NCBI GenBank assembly: GCA_936440205.1
Contig: OW387141.1
Coordinates: 45,145,307-45,209,306, forward strand
Length of the DNA: 64,000 bases
DNA from: Lepidonotus clava
Lineage: Eukaryota > Annelida > Polychaeta > Phyllodocida > Polynoidae
Direction of reading: 5' to 3'
The position numbers and the translations under genes are program-made. Below, in pieces: positions 33,947-44,692 of this stretch (position 1 is the stretch's first letter; the number at the start of each line of letters is the position of its first letter). The notes below the pieces were generated by a model that was not told where the DNA came from, made no database searches, and saw only the letters and a list, made by a program, of their open reading frames with translations.

Positions 33947-34071
33947 ATATAAGTAAAATAAATTATAAGAAAATTCGTGAAAAACCTAGGTTTGAACGCT
34001 CTTTAATTCCTCTCCAATCCCCTCAGTGTTACTTGGAACCCTCTATAAGTTCAAGGCTGGCTAAGCCCCTG
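33869..34071. mobile_element. CAGGGGCGTAGC-type inverted-repeat element, probably hAT-like
   Basis: The left end CAGGGGCGTAGCTGGC and right-end complement CAGGGGCTTAGCCAGC match at 14 of 16 bases. Ends starting CAGGGG are typical of hAT-derived MITEs. The interior carries a run of 26 T (33916-33941). No 8-bp target duplication is visible. Confidence 0.55.
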
Positions 34072-34555
34072 ACCGTGTACTAAAGACACTGTTCATTGTT
34101 GTAAAAAACAAATTTTCATAAGTGCATTACTGTGTGAAAACTAATTGTAAAACAACCAACATTACAGACAGCCAATACACCAGTATTATTTGATTTCAAC
34201 ACATGCTAAACTGGTGAATATACTTGGTCTATTTGCTGGAAATAATAGTGAGGGCTTGGTCATAAAGGTGAACCCATGAAGGTGTGCAGGCAAGGTAAGA
34301 ATAAACCACTGAGAGTCCCCATGTACACGGGAATGGAAAGGCAGGCTCAGGGATCGTCATAAGTACTGATGGTATCTCATTGGGTCCAGTAATGGCAATA
34401 AGGTAGACATGCCTAGGGCCAGACCGGAACGTCACTGAATGAATATGAAATGGTCTAGTCTGAAAAACCCTGTTAAAATGTCGCGAAATATTTTTTCTAA
34501 TTCTGTCAGGGTATATTCTAGGCGTGATATTCAATTTGTATGGACCAATATTTCA
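34072..34555. other. Spacer, nothing recognised
   Basis: No coding signal or repeats recognised. Confidence 0.4.
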
Positions 34556-34559
34556 GATG

Positions 34560-34835
34560 TTTTTCTCCAGCGTCCGAGGCATGATGAGGAATTCTAAGTT
34601 GTGAAAATGGTCAAGGGGCCGTGAATCAGCGCTCCGCTCCTGATCCGGCCATCACGAGGCGACCAATCGGAGGATCAGTGGCGGCGGCAGAGACGGCCGG
34701 GAGAAGGATTGCTCTATTACATTCTCCAATCAACGTGGGACGGCCAATATTGGAGGACGGGGGCGCCGGGGCCGGCTACCTGCCCGCTAACAGGCGACCT
34801 GAAGAATCAATCAACACCTGAGAGGTGAGGCTGCT
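34560..34835. promoter_or_regulatory. CpG-rich block with three CCAAT words, beside the CTCF-like array
   Basis: CpG-rich non-coding DNA with GACCAATCGG (34661-34670), TCCAATCAAC (34726-34735) and GGCCAATATTGG (34742-34753), the last a CCAAT in both orientations. It abuts the left edge of the 27-bp array. It could be a promoter or an enhancer; no transcript unit is evident. Confidence 0.35.
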
Positions 34836-34840
34836 CAAAA

Positions 34841-35237
34841 TGACCACTAGAGGGAGCTAGACAGCTAAGGCCACCAGGGGGAGCTACTCAGGTCTGGCCA
34901 CCAGGGGGAGCTAGTTAGGTCTGACCACCAGGGGGAGCTAGTCAGGTCTGACTACCAGGGGGAGCTAGTCAGGTCTGACCACCAGGGGGAGCTAGTCAGG
35001 TCTGACCACCAGGGGGAGCTAGTCAGGTCTGGCCACCAGGGGGAGCCAGTCAGGTCTGGCCACCAGGGGGAGCTAGTCAGATCTGGTCACCAGGGGGAGC
35101 TAGTTAGTACTGAGCACCAGGGGGAGTTAGTCAGGACTGACCACCAGGGGGAGCTACTCAGGTCTGACCACCAGAGGGAGCTAACTGTGTCCAGCCACCA
35201 GGGGGGACTAGTCAGGTCTGGCCACCAGGGGGAGTTA
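34841..35237 (+). repeat. 27-bp minisatellite of CTCF-consensus units, left block (15 units)
   Basis: Fifteen head-to-tail units with a 27-base period. The commonest unit contains TGGCCACCAGGGGGAGCTA, which differs at one base from the vertebrate CTCF consensus TGGCCACCAGGGGGCGCTA. Most units keep CCACCAGGGGGAG intact, and variation is mostly in the spacer (GTCAGGTC). Because 27 is divisible by three, the array also reads open as a nine-residue protein repeat, but nothing else suggests coding. All units have the same orientation. CTCF binding is inferred from the word and not shown. Confidence 0.9.
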
Positions 35238-35519
35238 AGGTTATATTCCCCCCAGCAGTATGTTGCATATATGCGGTCCCTCTATTTGCCCACTGCAAGG
35301 AGTTTGCGGTTTTGATACCAACTTGTTGGTATCTAGTGACACAAGCAATCTATAGTAAACCTATACAAAATAGCAAGTGCTGCAAGCAGGTGCTGTAAGC
35401 AAGTGCCGCAAATATCTATATTCCACCTTGTGGCACCCTACCGCAAGCAGGTTTGCGGCAGGTTGCTAGCATTTTTTCATGGTGCCGCAAGCAAATACCA
35501 TTATAGAGGAATATGGCCT
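35238..35519. mobile_element. MITE inserted in the CTCF-like array, with TTA duplication
   Basis: The left end AGGTTATATTCC and right-end complement AGGCCATATTCC are inverted repeats. TTA stands on both sides (35235-35237 and 35520-35522) and splits one array unit exactly (GGAG-TTA-GTCAGG). The interior has ATACCAACTTGTTGGTATCT (35315-35334), a palindrome also found in the sister copy at 38309, and CAAGCAGGT-type words. 282 bp, no coding capacity. Confidence 0.85.
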
Positions 35520-35945
35520 TTAGTCAGGTCTGGCCACCAGGAGGAGCTAGTCAGGTCTTGCTACCAGGAGGAGCTAGTCAGGTCTGGTCACCAGGGGGAG
35601 CTAGTCAAGTCTGACCACCAGGGGGAGCTAGACAGGTCTGGCCACTAGGGGGAGCTAGTCAAGTCTGACCACCAGGGGGAGCTAGTCAGGTCTGGCCACC
35701 AGAGGGAGTTTGTCAGGTCTGGCCACCAGAGGGAGTTTGTCAGGTCTGGCCACCAGAGGGAGTTTGTCAGGTCTGGCCACCAGGGGGAGCTAGTCAGGTC
35801 TGGCTACCAGGGGGAGCTAGTCAGGTCTGGCCACCAGAAGGAGCTTTACAGAAATGATCACCAGGGGGAGCTAGTTTAGTCTTGTCACCAGGGGAGATAA
35901 TTATAACTGGCCACCAGGGAGAGCTGGTTAGGGCTGGCCACCTGA
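35520..35945 (+). repeat. 27-bp minisatellite of CTCF-consensus units, right block (about 15 units)
   Basis: Continues the left block in phase and orientation after the MITE. Three neighbouring units share the variant CCAGAGGGAGTTTG, a sign of local duplication. The last units decay (CACCAGGGGAGATAA, CACCAGGGAGAGCTGG, then GGCCACCTGAC). The left block has one CCAGAGGGAG unit and one CTAGAGGGAG unit. Confidence 0.9.
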
Positions 35946-36239
35946 CAACCCACCTAGGCCTGTGTATCCTTCTCCTCATCTTCTTCCACCTCATCTTTCT
36001 CAAGCCATATGACCACTGTGGATTGCCTTGAAAGAGAGTTCTTTGGTGCTCGTGTAGCTTTTGTCCGGTATAGGGAGGGTTGGTGCACATATATTGATGG
36101 CTTCTGAAATGGTAATTCACTTCTTTACACCATGTCCAAATTCCTAAAAATATCACTAACTCTTTTTTCGTATTGTCATGGCCATTTCCATTTTATGTTG
36201 TCCCTTCTCTTAAAAGTAGCCTCTATATCAAATGGACTG

Positions 36240-36640
36240 GGGTCTGGTAGTGTGAACGTCCCCTAATTCAGGACTATTAGCTGGAAGACTGGATGGATTG
36301 GTGGACCGAGCCGTCGACATCCTCAATAAAGTGGACCTCTCATACTCCGGACAGCCCAATCCGCGCCTGTCGGTCAGTCCGGCCTAAAGCGATCCGGCCC
36401 AATGGTTTATCCTATAAATAGCAGGCGCGATTTGCTGTAGAGATTGGCCTAATCCTCTCAGGGATATTCACTGTGTGCCCACAGCCGGCCAGAAATATGG
36501 ATTGAGAGGAGGCAATGAAATAAATGTGTCGCGGATTGGACTTCATTCGTCGTCAATCAGTTTGCCCTGAAAGAATGTGACCTTTGTTGCGACCTTTATT
36601 GGAATTCCATATGCATTTGTTCAGAGTTATGGCTATATCA
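36240..36640. promoter_or_regulatory. Candidate conserved regulatory block
   Basis: GC-richer non-coding DNA with CTATAAATAG (36412-36421), an exact MEF2 word that also contains TATAAA, CCCAATGG just upstream, and ATGCATTTGTTC (POU/SOX-like) near 36611-36622. No open frame. It may be an enhancer or a TATA promoter. Confidence 0.35.
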
Positions 36641-37235
36641 ATTATTTTCATCTATATATAGATATAACAGAAAAATAATCTAAGTGTTTTCGTATGCGAG
36701 TTTCTCGATGCAACAAAAGTCATGTAGTTATTATTTGTCTAATAATCGTTAGCCTACATTACTTTTCTCTTTTGAAAATGTGTCCTTGTCTGTTTCATAG
36801 TTCATCTGTGTTTTTGAATGTGATTTTAGTGATGAATATCCTATGTGGCTGACTCTGCAAATTATGCTTATATAAGCTGGCGATCCTTATCGTCCAAGAA
36901 AACGTCCAAAAAAGTCAATTTGCATGCCTCTATCTAGAATAGCTTTAACGATATGGTTGATATTCATGTGACTGATTCCTAAATGGTTTCATTACAATCT
37001 AATTTCTACTTTATTTTCTTAACATATTGTTTTGAAATGTAAATACACTGCAGATAATCCCCGATATGATGAGTTTGGAATGTGACTTGAAAAACTAAAA
37101 GCTCTGTTATTGGAAACCAGAGCTCGACTTTCGGTGTAATAACAATTCTCTGAATAAAGGAAGCTTGTTGGATTTGATTGAAACAAGTATTGAGTTCCTC
37201 ACCTGACTTGTGTAATTACTGTAATACTCAAACTG
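36641..37235. other. Spacer, nothing recognised
   Basis: AT-rich, no genes or repeats recognised. Confidence 0.4.
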
Positions 37236-37430
37236 TGGTTAAACGTTGCAGGAAGGAAAACCCGTCTGTCAGATACGCCAAGAGCCTTTCAGGGGAAACA
37301 TTTAGATAATCTGATAAGCGTCAGTTTCCATTTGTCATTCATGAATCTGTGTCGGGGCGTGCCAAATATGGATTCGATGGATTAATTCTGGGCAGGTTAA
37401 ATCAGGTTTCAGTTGAAAGACTTTGTTTAT
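37236..37430. promoter_or_regulatory. Candidate regulatory block with GATA-like words
   Basis: TTAGATAATCTGATAAGCG (two GATA cores), ATTCATGAATC and GGATTAATTC lie within 90 bases of non-coding DNA. Confidence 0.3.
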
Positions 37431-37689
37431 GCTTTTCACAAAGTTATGATTTCATTTTGTAACAACCATAAAATTACACCATTTCGGGGAGGGGGGATCT
37501 TAAAAACCGGCCAGACCTAGCTTCTGAATGTTACATTTTAATCATCATTTTAATCCAAATGCGCTATTCAATCATAGACTGCATTTCAGAACTTAACAGG
37601 TCCAATCTATAACTCTGTGTAAGTGGCAACATCTCCCATTCAAGTAGAGGGCAATGGAAATATAACAGGGAATGAAGGCTTAGGTTTTG

Positions 37690-38260
37690 GCAACCTGTAA
37701 TACCGACGGTATTATTTCCTCATTACCATCCATTCTGGTAAAAGAGAAAATAATTCCATGGTTATTTTCTCTTTGGTTAAAAGCGTGAGTCTGACAAGTT
37801 GACCGGCACGTCTAATAAATCCTGCTTTCTTTCAAAACTTTCACACAGATTCTGATGTATCGGCGCCCATTCCTTCCCCCGGCCAGCAGAGTCAGCTCTT
37901 TAAGTATAAGCTAACCCCTCATATCACCTGTGATAAATTTCATCCGCTCCCCTCCTTTCGTCAACAGCGGTTCCTGTGGGGAGTATGGAATTTCTTCCCC
38001 ACTCTCCCTCGATCGCTCAATCTTTGCTTTTTGTAAGAAAGCATTGTCCGTCGTCTAACAACCCTTTCATTTTTTCGGTTATTTTTGGGCGCAGGATACT
38101 TTTACCAGCCATCATTTTGGCAGGTGCTTTTTCTCTGCCACGCTTCAGGGGGAATCCCATTCGTTGACCACAGCGCCACCTTCAGGGAGTCCACCGCAAC
38201 ACGCACCCCGCCGTGGCTCTGATCATGGACAATCATGTGTAATGAGGGGCGACGGTCGGC
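37690..38260. promoter_or_regulatory. Candidate regulatory block with a 34-bp near-palindrome
   Basis: 37741-37774 reads AAAGAGAAAATAA, eight bases, then TTATTTTCTCTTT: complementary 13-base arms. Farther right, CpG-rich DNA includes AGCGCCACCTTCAGGG (38172-38187), whose complement CCCTGAAGGTGGCGCT is CTCF-like. No convincing coding frame. Confidence 0.35.
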
Positions 38261-38308
38261 CTGAAAATGATTATACATATATTCTTATGGAGTTCTGAAG
38301 CGTAGTTA

Positions 38309-38584
38309 AGGTTAGATTCCACTTTACATTCTTTTACTTGCGTTGGTCATTTAACTTTAGTTTATTGACAGGAGCACAAGGAAACACAAGCAATTTTAAA
38401 GAACACTTAGTGGAATATGGAATTTGCTTGCATTCATACTTGCTTTGGGATAATGCAAGTACGCAGTTTCCTATGGAGTACTTATGTTCGCATACCAACA
38501 CGTTGGTATCTCAAACACAATCTACTTGCATTAGTACCTCAAAGCAAATGCAAATGCTAACTTACACAGATGGAACTATGGCCT
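38309..38584. mobile_element. MITE, sister of the one inside the CTCF-like array
   Basis: Left end AGGTTAGATTCCAC after TTA; right-end complement AGGCCATAGTTCC with TAA outside. The interior palindrome ATACCAACACGTTGGTATCT and repeated CTTGCATT words link it to the element at 35238. 276 bp. Confidence 0.65.
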
Positions 38585-38599
38585 TAAGGCATCTTAAAA

Positions 38600-39755
38600 T
38601 ATTTATAGGGTATGATGTGTCTGGCTGATGTTTTGTTTAGAAGTGTGTCGGAGTGACAACCCTTTACTTTTATTTAACTGATTCCAATGTGAAAACTTCA
38701 CTTACCCCATAAAATATTATTAGTCAAACAAATCTTATTATTGTAATGATTGTAATTAAAATTAATGACATTGTATCTCCTCGTTGCTCATATAAAAACA
38801 TTGCATGCCAACTCTTCTGACAGGTGATATCATGTATCAACATACGTCATTTCGGACTGATATCACGTCGATCCATATTGATCTTTTCTCCCTTTGTGAA
38901 GAGAAGTGGAACATGGATAGTCTCCGTCAACCATGACTGAAATGTAGATGGCCGTGGACGGAGAAATATCGGTCTCGTCAATCTAGAAGCTTCAACCAAT
39001 TGATAGGGGGGAAATAAAAGCAAATTGAAGTATTTGTGTTCAGAATAGTATATTATCTTTATCTTGAGGAGGCTCAAATCACTGTTTAAACGTGTTTCCC
39101 AACGTTTCCATAATGTCTTCATATCATAACAGTTACAAGCCTTAACAGCATTAGAGAGTATACACTATAACGTATCAAATAATAATCATACCCTGACCAT
39201 GTCTCTTGAAGGTGATACACCACGCATTTAACCATTATCGCAGTACTGTTTGGTGGCATCTAAATGGCGGTGAATATTTTTAATATTTTATGTGCAGCTG
39301 CTGATGAAATAAAGTAAAAAAGAATGACAGGTTTATTGCCACATGTTTCTGTACGTGTACTTACAAAACTATGTTCTGATGAAATGTTTACTTGCATCAT
39401 GACAACCAATTATTGTTCTTCAAAATATCATGTTCACATACATATACATGCTAATAATCTATTTTTCTTTAACAGTGTAAATGTTGAAATGATGTATGAA
39501 AACTTCCTTCTTTTCTTTTCATTTCAGAGTTTGCCTACCTTTTCAATTCGTCATGATTCCGGATAATCTAAAAAGTAGAGAAGAGCGTCATTACTTTCAA
39601 GAACAATACTCCTGATAAATGGAAACAAAGTGCAGGCCTCTTTTACAACACATACGGGTTTGAGTAGTGGTTGTGTGGGACTGCCCTACAAATGCAGAGA
39701 TTTGAAATCACAAATTTGGTTGAGCTAGAAATATAAGAATGTATCTATTACGGAT
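38600..39755. other. Intergenic, nothing recognised
   Basis: AT-rich, no genes. A splice-acceptor-like tract (CTTTTCATTTCAG) near 39525 has no supported exon. Confidence 0.4.
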
Positions 39756-39756
39756 G

Positions 39757-40027
39757 GATTCTACGTGGGAACAAACACACAGCAAAAGTACAGCAACAGT
39801 CAGCAATAACCTTTCTGTATTGTTGCTGTTCTGTTGCCCATAAAGTTAACATTGCCTATAGCTATTGCTGAGGGCAACAAAATCAATCAAACATGGTAAA
39901 TATAATTAAAGCACTTCAACACAGCAATAATATCTTTTGATTTTGGCTGGGCAATTGTGCAATTCTCCTGTGTTTCCCCGTATTGCCCTTGTACCTCTTT
40001 GAATTTGTCACCACGTGGAATCCACGC
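39757..40027. mobile_element. Inverted-repeat element (GGATTCYACGTGG ends)
   Basis: Left end GGATTCTACGTGG and right end CCACGTGGAATCC are complementary at 12 of 13 bases. The interior has GCAACA-type words in both orientations and GGCTGGGCAA. No coding capacity. Confidence 0.5.
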
Positions 40028-40430
40028 TTTAACCACGGCACACTGGCTGTAGGATTGGACCTGTCATGAAGGCACCTATAAAATCCGCCCAACCTGCATC
40101 CACGGTAGGGGGAGTAAAACAGGCCGTCGTCCCTGTAGTACCGCCATCACCTTGGCAACGGGCAGTGTGAATTAATCCCTGGACACGTGACTAAATGACA
40201 GCCTGAAAGGATTAATCAAAGAGAAAACATATTTCTTGGGGCGAGCGCGGAAGCCTTTGACAAGAACGCATTCCTTGTCATCCGTAGTTTTCTTTTTGAC
40301 GAGTTCCTCGGGCTTATTTGTCAAGAGCTCAGTTTCTTAGTGACCAGCTGCTCCAACGTGGGACGTGGAAACAGTTTCGGCATGACTGAATCCGATGGAA
40401 AAAGGACTGAACAGTAATTTACCCCTTCTT
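40028..40430. promoter_or_regulatory. Candidate regulatory block with TCF/LEF-like words
   Basis: Non-coding. GAATTAATCCC (40151-40161), AGGATTAATCAAAG (40208-40221) and AGCCTTTGACAAG (40251-40263) combine homeodomain (TAATCC) and TCF/LEF (ATCAAAG, CTTTGA) words. Confidence 0.3.
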
Positions 40431-41548
40431 CCAGTCCCCTTTTTTCATTACCTCTCCCTTCATGTCGTTCAATGTTTCTTCGTCATTCGTCCTTCTCGTG
40501 TTTACCACTTTTATTACCCGAAATATCGAATTTAACAATCAACGGGGAATTTAGTCACTTGAATTTGCTTGAATTACCTTAGAATTATGTTACCCTCACA
40601 GTCCATAAATGTATTTTAATTCCTCAAGTAACTGCAGCAAAAGTCCTTTACGAAACAGCATTCGATCTGGAGCTCGTCTAGCTACCACGGCTCCTCCAGT
40701 ATGAGGAAAATGGGGATTTGAGGGGATGCGTAGGATTCTTCGTAAATCAAGCATCAAGGAGGGGACGGGAGACAAGGAATTCAGGGCGGTATGCGTACGT
40801 ACATCTATAAATCCAATGTGTGTTCGACCCTTGTGTTATAAGGGCCCATATTAAGTGGGGAGTCCCTACCCTGCAGCCCAGAAATCACTGCATCAAGGGG
40901 TAAGAGAAAGTCTAGTATTTGTAATTTCAATGTCGCAATCATCATGACACAATTTGTAATGTCTAAAGAGGCGTTTCACGCCAAGGATATTTTAACTCGC
41001 AACTGCTTAGATAATGTTTCAGAAAAGACCGTCCGTTTTGCACTTAAGGTTATATTTGAAACATTAAATTTTTCATCTTAGCACTTACTACAAAAAGATG
41101 TAATGGGGAATCACTTTTACCTGAAGGACATGCCAACCCTTATATCAGAGAAAACAAATTGAGATGGTTTGTTCGAGTAAAATCAAAATGGCATAATTGT
41201 TTTATGAATATTTCCATTACGGTTTTAAAAGTCCCACTACTATTACGACTGTCATGCCACCTAGAGTATTAGTAGAATAGTCATTCAAAATAAGGTAAGA
41301 CAACTCTCTGGTTTGAAATAGCAGTATCGCACCTACTTGCTTTACAAAACTAAGGGTTGATGATACGTTTTAAACTTATCATGGTTCCCTATGATATTTC
41401 AAATGAAAATTATTTAATATTGTTTAAGATCTTCTTGAATTCAATCCAGAATTGAAAGACATTTGATATTTCATTGTATTCATAGATAATACAGGCTCTA
41501 TTTCCATAATCATAAAAGATATACTTGGCCAATAGTAGACTTAAGATC
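40431..41548. other. Intergenic, nothing recognised
   Basis: No genes or repeats recognised. Confidence 0.45.
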
Positions 41549-41551
41549 TTA

Positions 41552-41763
41552 AAGCCCTGTTTCCACCAGCCGATTTTACAACCGATTTCAAAAACCGGCA
41601 GTGGAAATATTAGTTAAGCATGAAAATTTCATAAACCATTAGTAAGGTTTTTTGATTCTCTTTCAAATGATATGTAGGATATATATATTTTGTTATAATT
41701 GCTAGTTAAAAGTAATAAAATATCAAATAATCGGTGGTTAACTTGGTTGGTGGAATCAGGGTT
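41552..41763. mobile_element. MITE, GTATTCCACTA family
   Basis: The left end AAGCCCTGTTTCCACCAGCC follows TTA. The right-end complement AACCCTGATTCCACCAACCA is followed by TAA. The interior word CTTTCAAATGATATGTAGGA is shared with sister copies. Confidence 0.65.
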
Positions 41764-41766
41764 TAA

Positions 41767-42985
41767 GTCATAATCTTTCAAATGGGCCAAAAAGAACCTG
41801 GTGTGAAACGGTTGAAACTGCTCATGGATTGAACATGGATTTACTAACTAAACATTAATTCGAAACCCAAGGGTCGTAGATACTGATTAAAGATCTTATT
41901 TCAATCTATGATCATGATTTATGTAGTATGAAACGCCCCCTAATACTGTTGAATTTTACTCTGGGAATCGGATATTACATGAATGTTTTACTGTCTGTTT
42001 TGCCCGAGCAACCAATCAGCAGCATAAAAGGCCCGAACCTGAAACTGACAGGATCTGGCTTCACGTCCAATGCTGTAAAATGTAGTATTTCAGAAGGGTA
42101 TTTTGTATCTAAGTTGGTGAAAGTCCAATGGTAAACAGTTTCAATGATACTTATTAATTTTCTTCTATGAATTTAATGATCAACAAAGTTTGAAGTAAGC
42201 ACAATCAAAATATTCCACTCTAAATACTTTGTTGAATAACCTTCACCCAAAGGTCTATAACTCAACCCTACCCTGACCCTACATCATACAATCAATAGCC
42301 CTTCTCTTTAGTGTACATGGTAAGGAGGTACATATCATTATGTAGCTAGATGGACTGTAAGGAGGGGTAAGTCTGGTAAGTTTCCATGGGTTTTTTTTGG
42401 AGGAGTGAACGTCTATAAGAGGTACGTACTCAGAGGACAGGCGCCCTTATGGCACTGTCCTTCCCTAAATACCACATAATACATATATTTTTTATTAAGC
42501 AAAACTATCTCGTTTTACAATGCTTTTCAGATATTAGAAGTTAGTGACATTCAATAATGGTTAGTATACGAGTACAGCTGATTTGATGAAAGGGAATGAA
42601 ACATTATTCCAATGCGTCATGGCTCTAATGAAGAGTCTTCATGTTTTCCAATGTTATTGATTAAAGTTAATTTTCTTGATATGCTTTTTGAACAGGTTAC
42701 TATCCTTCAATAACTGCAAGTTCACTGGTAACTTGTCCCAAATGATGCACATCCTATAATAGGGACATATTGTTTATTGGTAAAAGGTCCTTTTATTCTA
42801 ATTCTATCACCATTTTGAGTACATCTATCACCTTTTTGAACTTCAACATAATAATACAATCTGCTATAGTAATAGGCATGATTCAACAATTGTATTTTCC
42901 TGCAGCCCACTACTTCTCCATGTCACTAAGGTATACTGATATAATTATTGAAAAGTGAGAGACTAAGATGGCTATTGAGTTTTGA
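41767..42985. other. Intergenic, nothing recognised
   Basis: AT-rich with short unsupported frames only. Confidence 0.45.
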
Positions 42986-42989
42986 GGGT

Positions 42990-43595
42990 GTGAAGTGACA
43001 GGCTAGGGCAGATAGTCACAGAAATGGTCAGCAGTGACAGATGAGGGTAGGTTGTATTAAGTGAGGGTAGGAGGGGTCGGATGAGTTTGTGAAAGTGAAA
43101 TTTAAGGGTGGGCAGTGTTAGTTGAGAGAAGGTAGTAGCAGTCAAGGTTGAGTAATGATAGATCAGGTAGTGATATATGGTAGGTCCAGTATAGAGGCAT
43201 GTGAGATTATAGGTAGTCCAAGATGATAGTAATAGCTGAGGGTAGGTAGTGACAGGTGAGGGTAGGTAGTGATAGGTGAGGGTAGATATTGACAGATGAG
43301 GGTAAGCAGTGACAGGTGAGGATAGATATTGACAGGTGAGGGTAGGCAGTGACAGGTGAGGATAGATATTGACAGGTGAGGGTAGGCAGTGACAGCTGAG
43401 GATGGATATTGACAGATGAGGGTAGGTAGTGACAGATGAGGGAAGGTAGTGACAGATGAGGATAGATAGTGACAGGTGAGGGTAGGTAGTGACAGGTGAT
43501 GGTAGATAGTGATAGATAAGCATAGTTAGTGACAGGTAAGGGTAGATAGTGCGAGATAAGGATAGTTAATGACAGGTGAGGGTAGAAAGTGTCAG
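42990..43595. repeat. 20-bp minisatellite (GTAGTGACAGGTGAGGGTAG)
   Basis: A 20-base unit repeats in constant phase, clean from about 43230 and degenerate before. At 43281-43400 alternate units differ (GATAGATATT against GGTAGGCAGT), giving a 40-base higher-order unit. About eight units contain CAGGTGA, the E2-box bound by ZEB and Snail factors, and also the splice-donor-like CAG|GTGAG. The complement reads open for 183 residues because the period hides stops; I do not call it a gene. Confidence 0.85.
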
Positions 43596-43599
43596 GTTT

Positions 43600-44579
43600 G
43601 TATTAAGGTAAAATTGTTCTCGCTCTATATCACAACATAATACAGGCGGATGCTGTGTTACAGCATGGCCTATGAGAACATAAAAAGGTCACAAAAATAT
43701 ACATCTTAACGTACAGGATGTGGAAAACTGGTAAACTATGTGGTTTTAAAACTCCCCCATGCAGGACAACTTTGGCCCCTCCCTCTGCAGTACAGCTCAG
43801 TGAGCATTCTATAAAAAATGTCCTTCCTCAGAAAGATAGACCAATGCCTGGAAGTATGTATGTTGGCTAGGTCATCGTCTGATAAACATGCCAAATATGG
43901 GCCGAAAGGAGTATGGTAACCAGCTCTCACTTCCACCCTTAAGCCAACATTACTCCCATTTTGGACTTGTTTATGAAACCGTAAACGTTAAAGCAGAGGA
44001 CACCTAACACCTACTCCCAGCCTTCTGACTTGGACCCTACTTTTTTCTCAAGGTGTGTACTTTATTGAAATAATCTGGTCATATAAGCAATAATCCAAAT
44101 TATTTCATCACAAACTGTATTATACTTTCCCCTATTTTTTGAGTTTTTATTGGTGTCGTGCTACCTCATTTTTGGTCCATGAAAAGCAGAATGAGCAAGA
44201 TAAGAGTCGTGTAATTGTGGAAAAATGTGAGATTATGATGACCATCCTCAGTATTCAGTGCATCTTGCATTAGTTTCCTCTACTTTCCTAATACTTAATA
44301 GTAAAGGACACACCTACACTTTCCAGATATTTAGTTTTAAGAGGGAGACTGTCCTGTTGAGTTTTCACTTTTAACTTGAACTGTGATTTCTCACTATCTA
44401 CACCTTTTAAACTTTATAGAGCTTTTAGAAATATTAATTTGGAGTAAGCAGCGTCTATGATTTTTAAGTCATAACCTGATATCTTTTGATCATTATCATT
44501 TACAGTTTTGAAATATATGGAAAAACAATTTTGCCCCATTTACTTCAAACAAACTCATAAAATCGTAATCAACAATAAT
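43600..44579. other. Intergenic, nothing recognised
   Basis: No genes or repeats recognised. Confidence 0.45.
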
Positions 44580-44692
44580 TCTCGTTTAGAATGTTTAAAT
44601 GTTAATTATAATTATTACAAATCCATGTGGTCATAACTGCCACATGGTGATCACTTTTTGGTGATCACGTGACCATATCTGCACAAGCTATA
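44580..44692. mobile_element. MITE fragment, TATAGACNTTGTGCAG family
   Basis: The right end ATATCTGCACAAGCTATA is intact, preceded by CCACATGGTGATCAC and GTGATCACGTGACC as in the copies at 12005-14324. The left end was not found. Confidence 0.55.

Noticed and set aside
35403-35648. Open frame with a nine-residue repeat (SGHQGELVR type)
   Set aside because: It starts inside the MITE and continues into the 27-bp array. The array period is a multiple of three, so an open frame is expected without coding.
34841-35945. CRISPR-like array of direct repeats
   Set aside because: There are no unique spacers between units, the repeat is a simple head-to-tail minisatellite and the DNA is animal.
42972-43523. 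Minus-strand open frame of 183 residues rich in YPHLS
   Set aside because: It is the complement of the 20-bp minisatellite, with no start context, domain or splice support.
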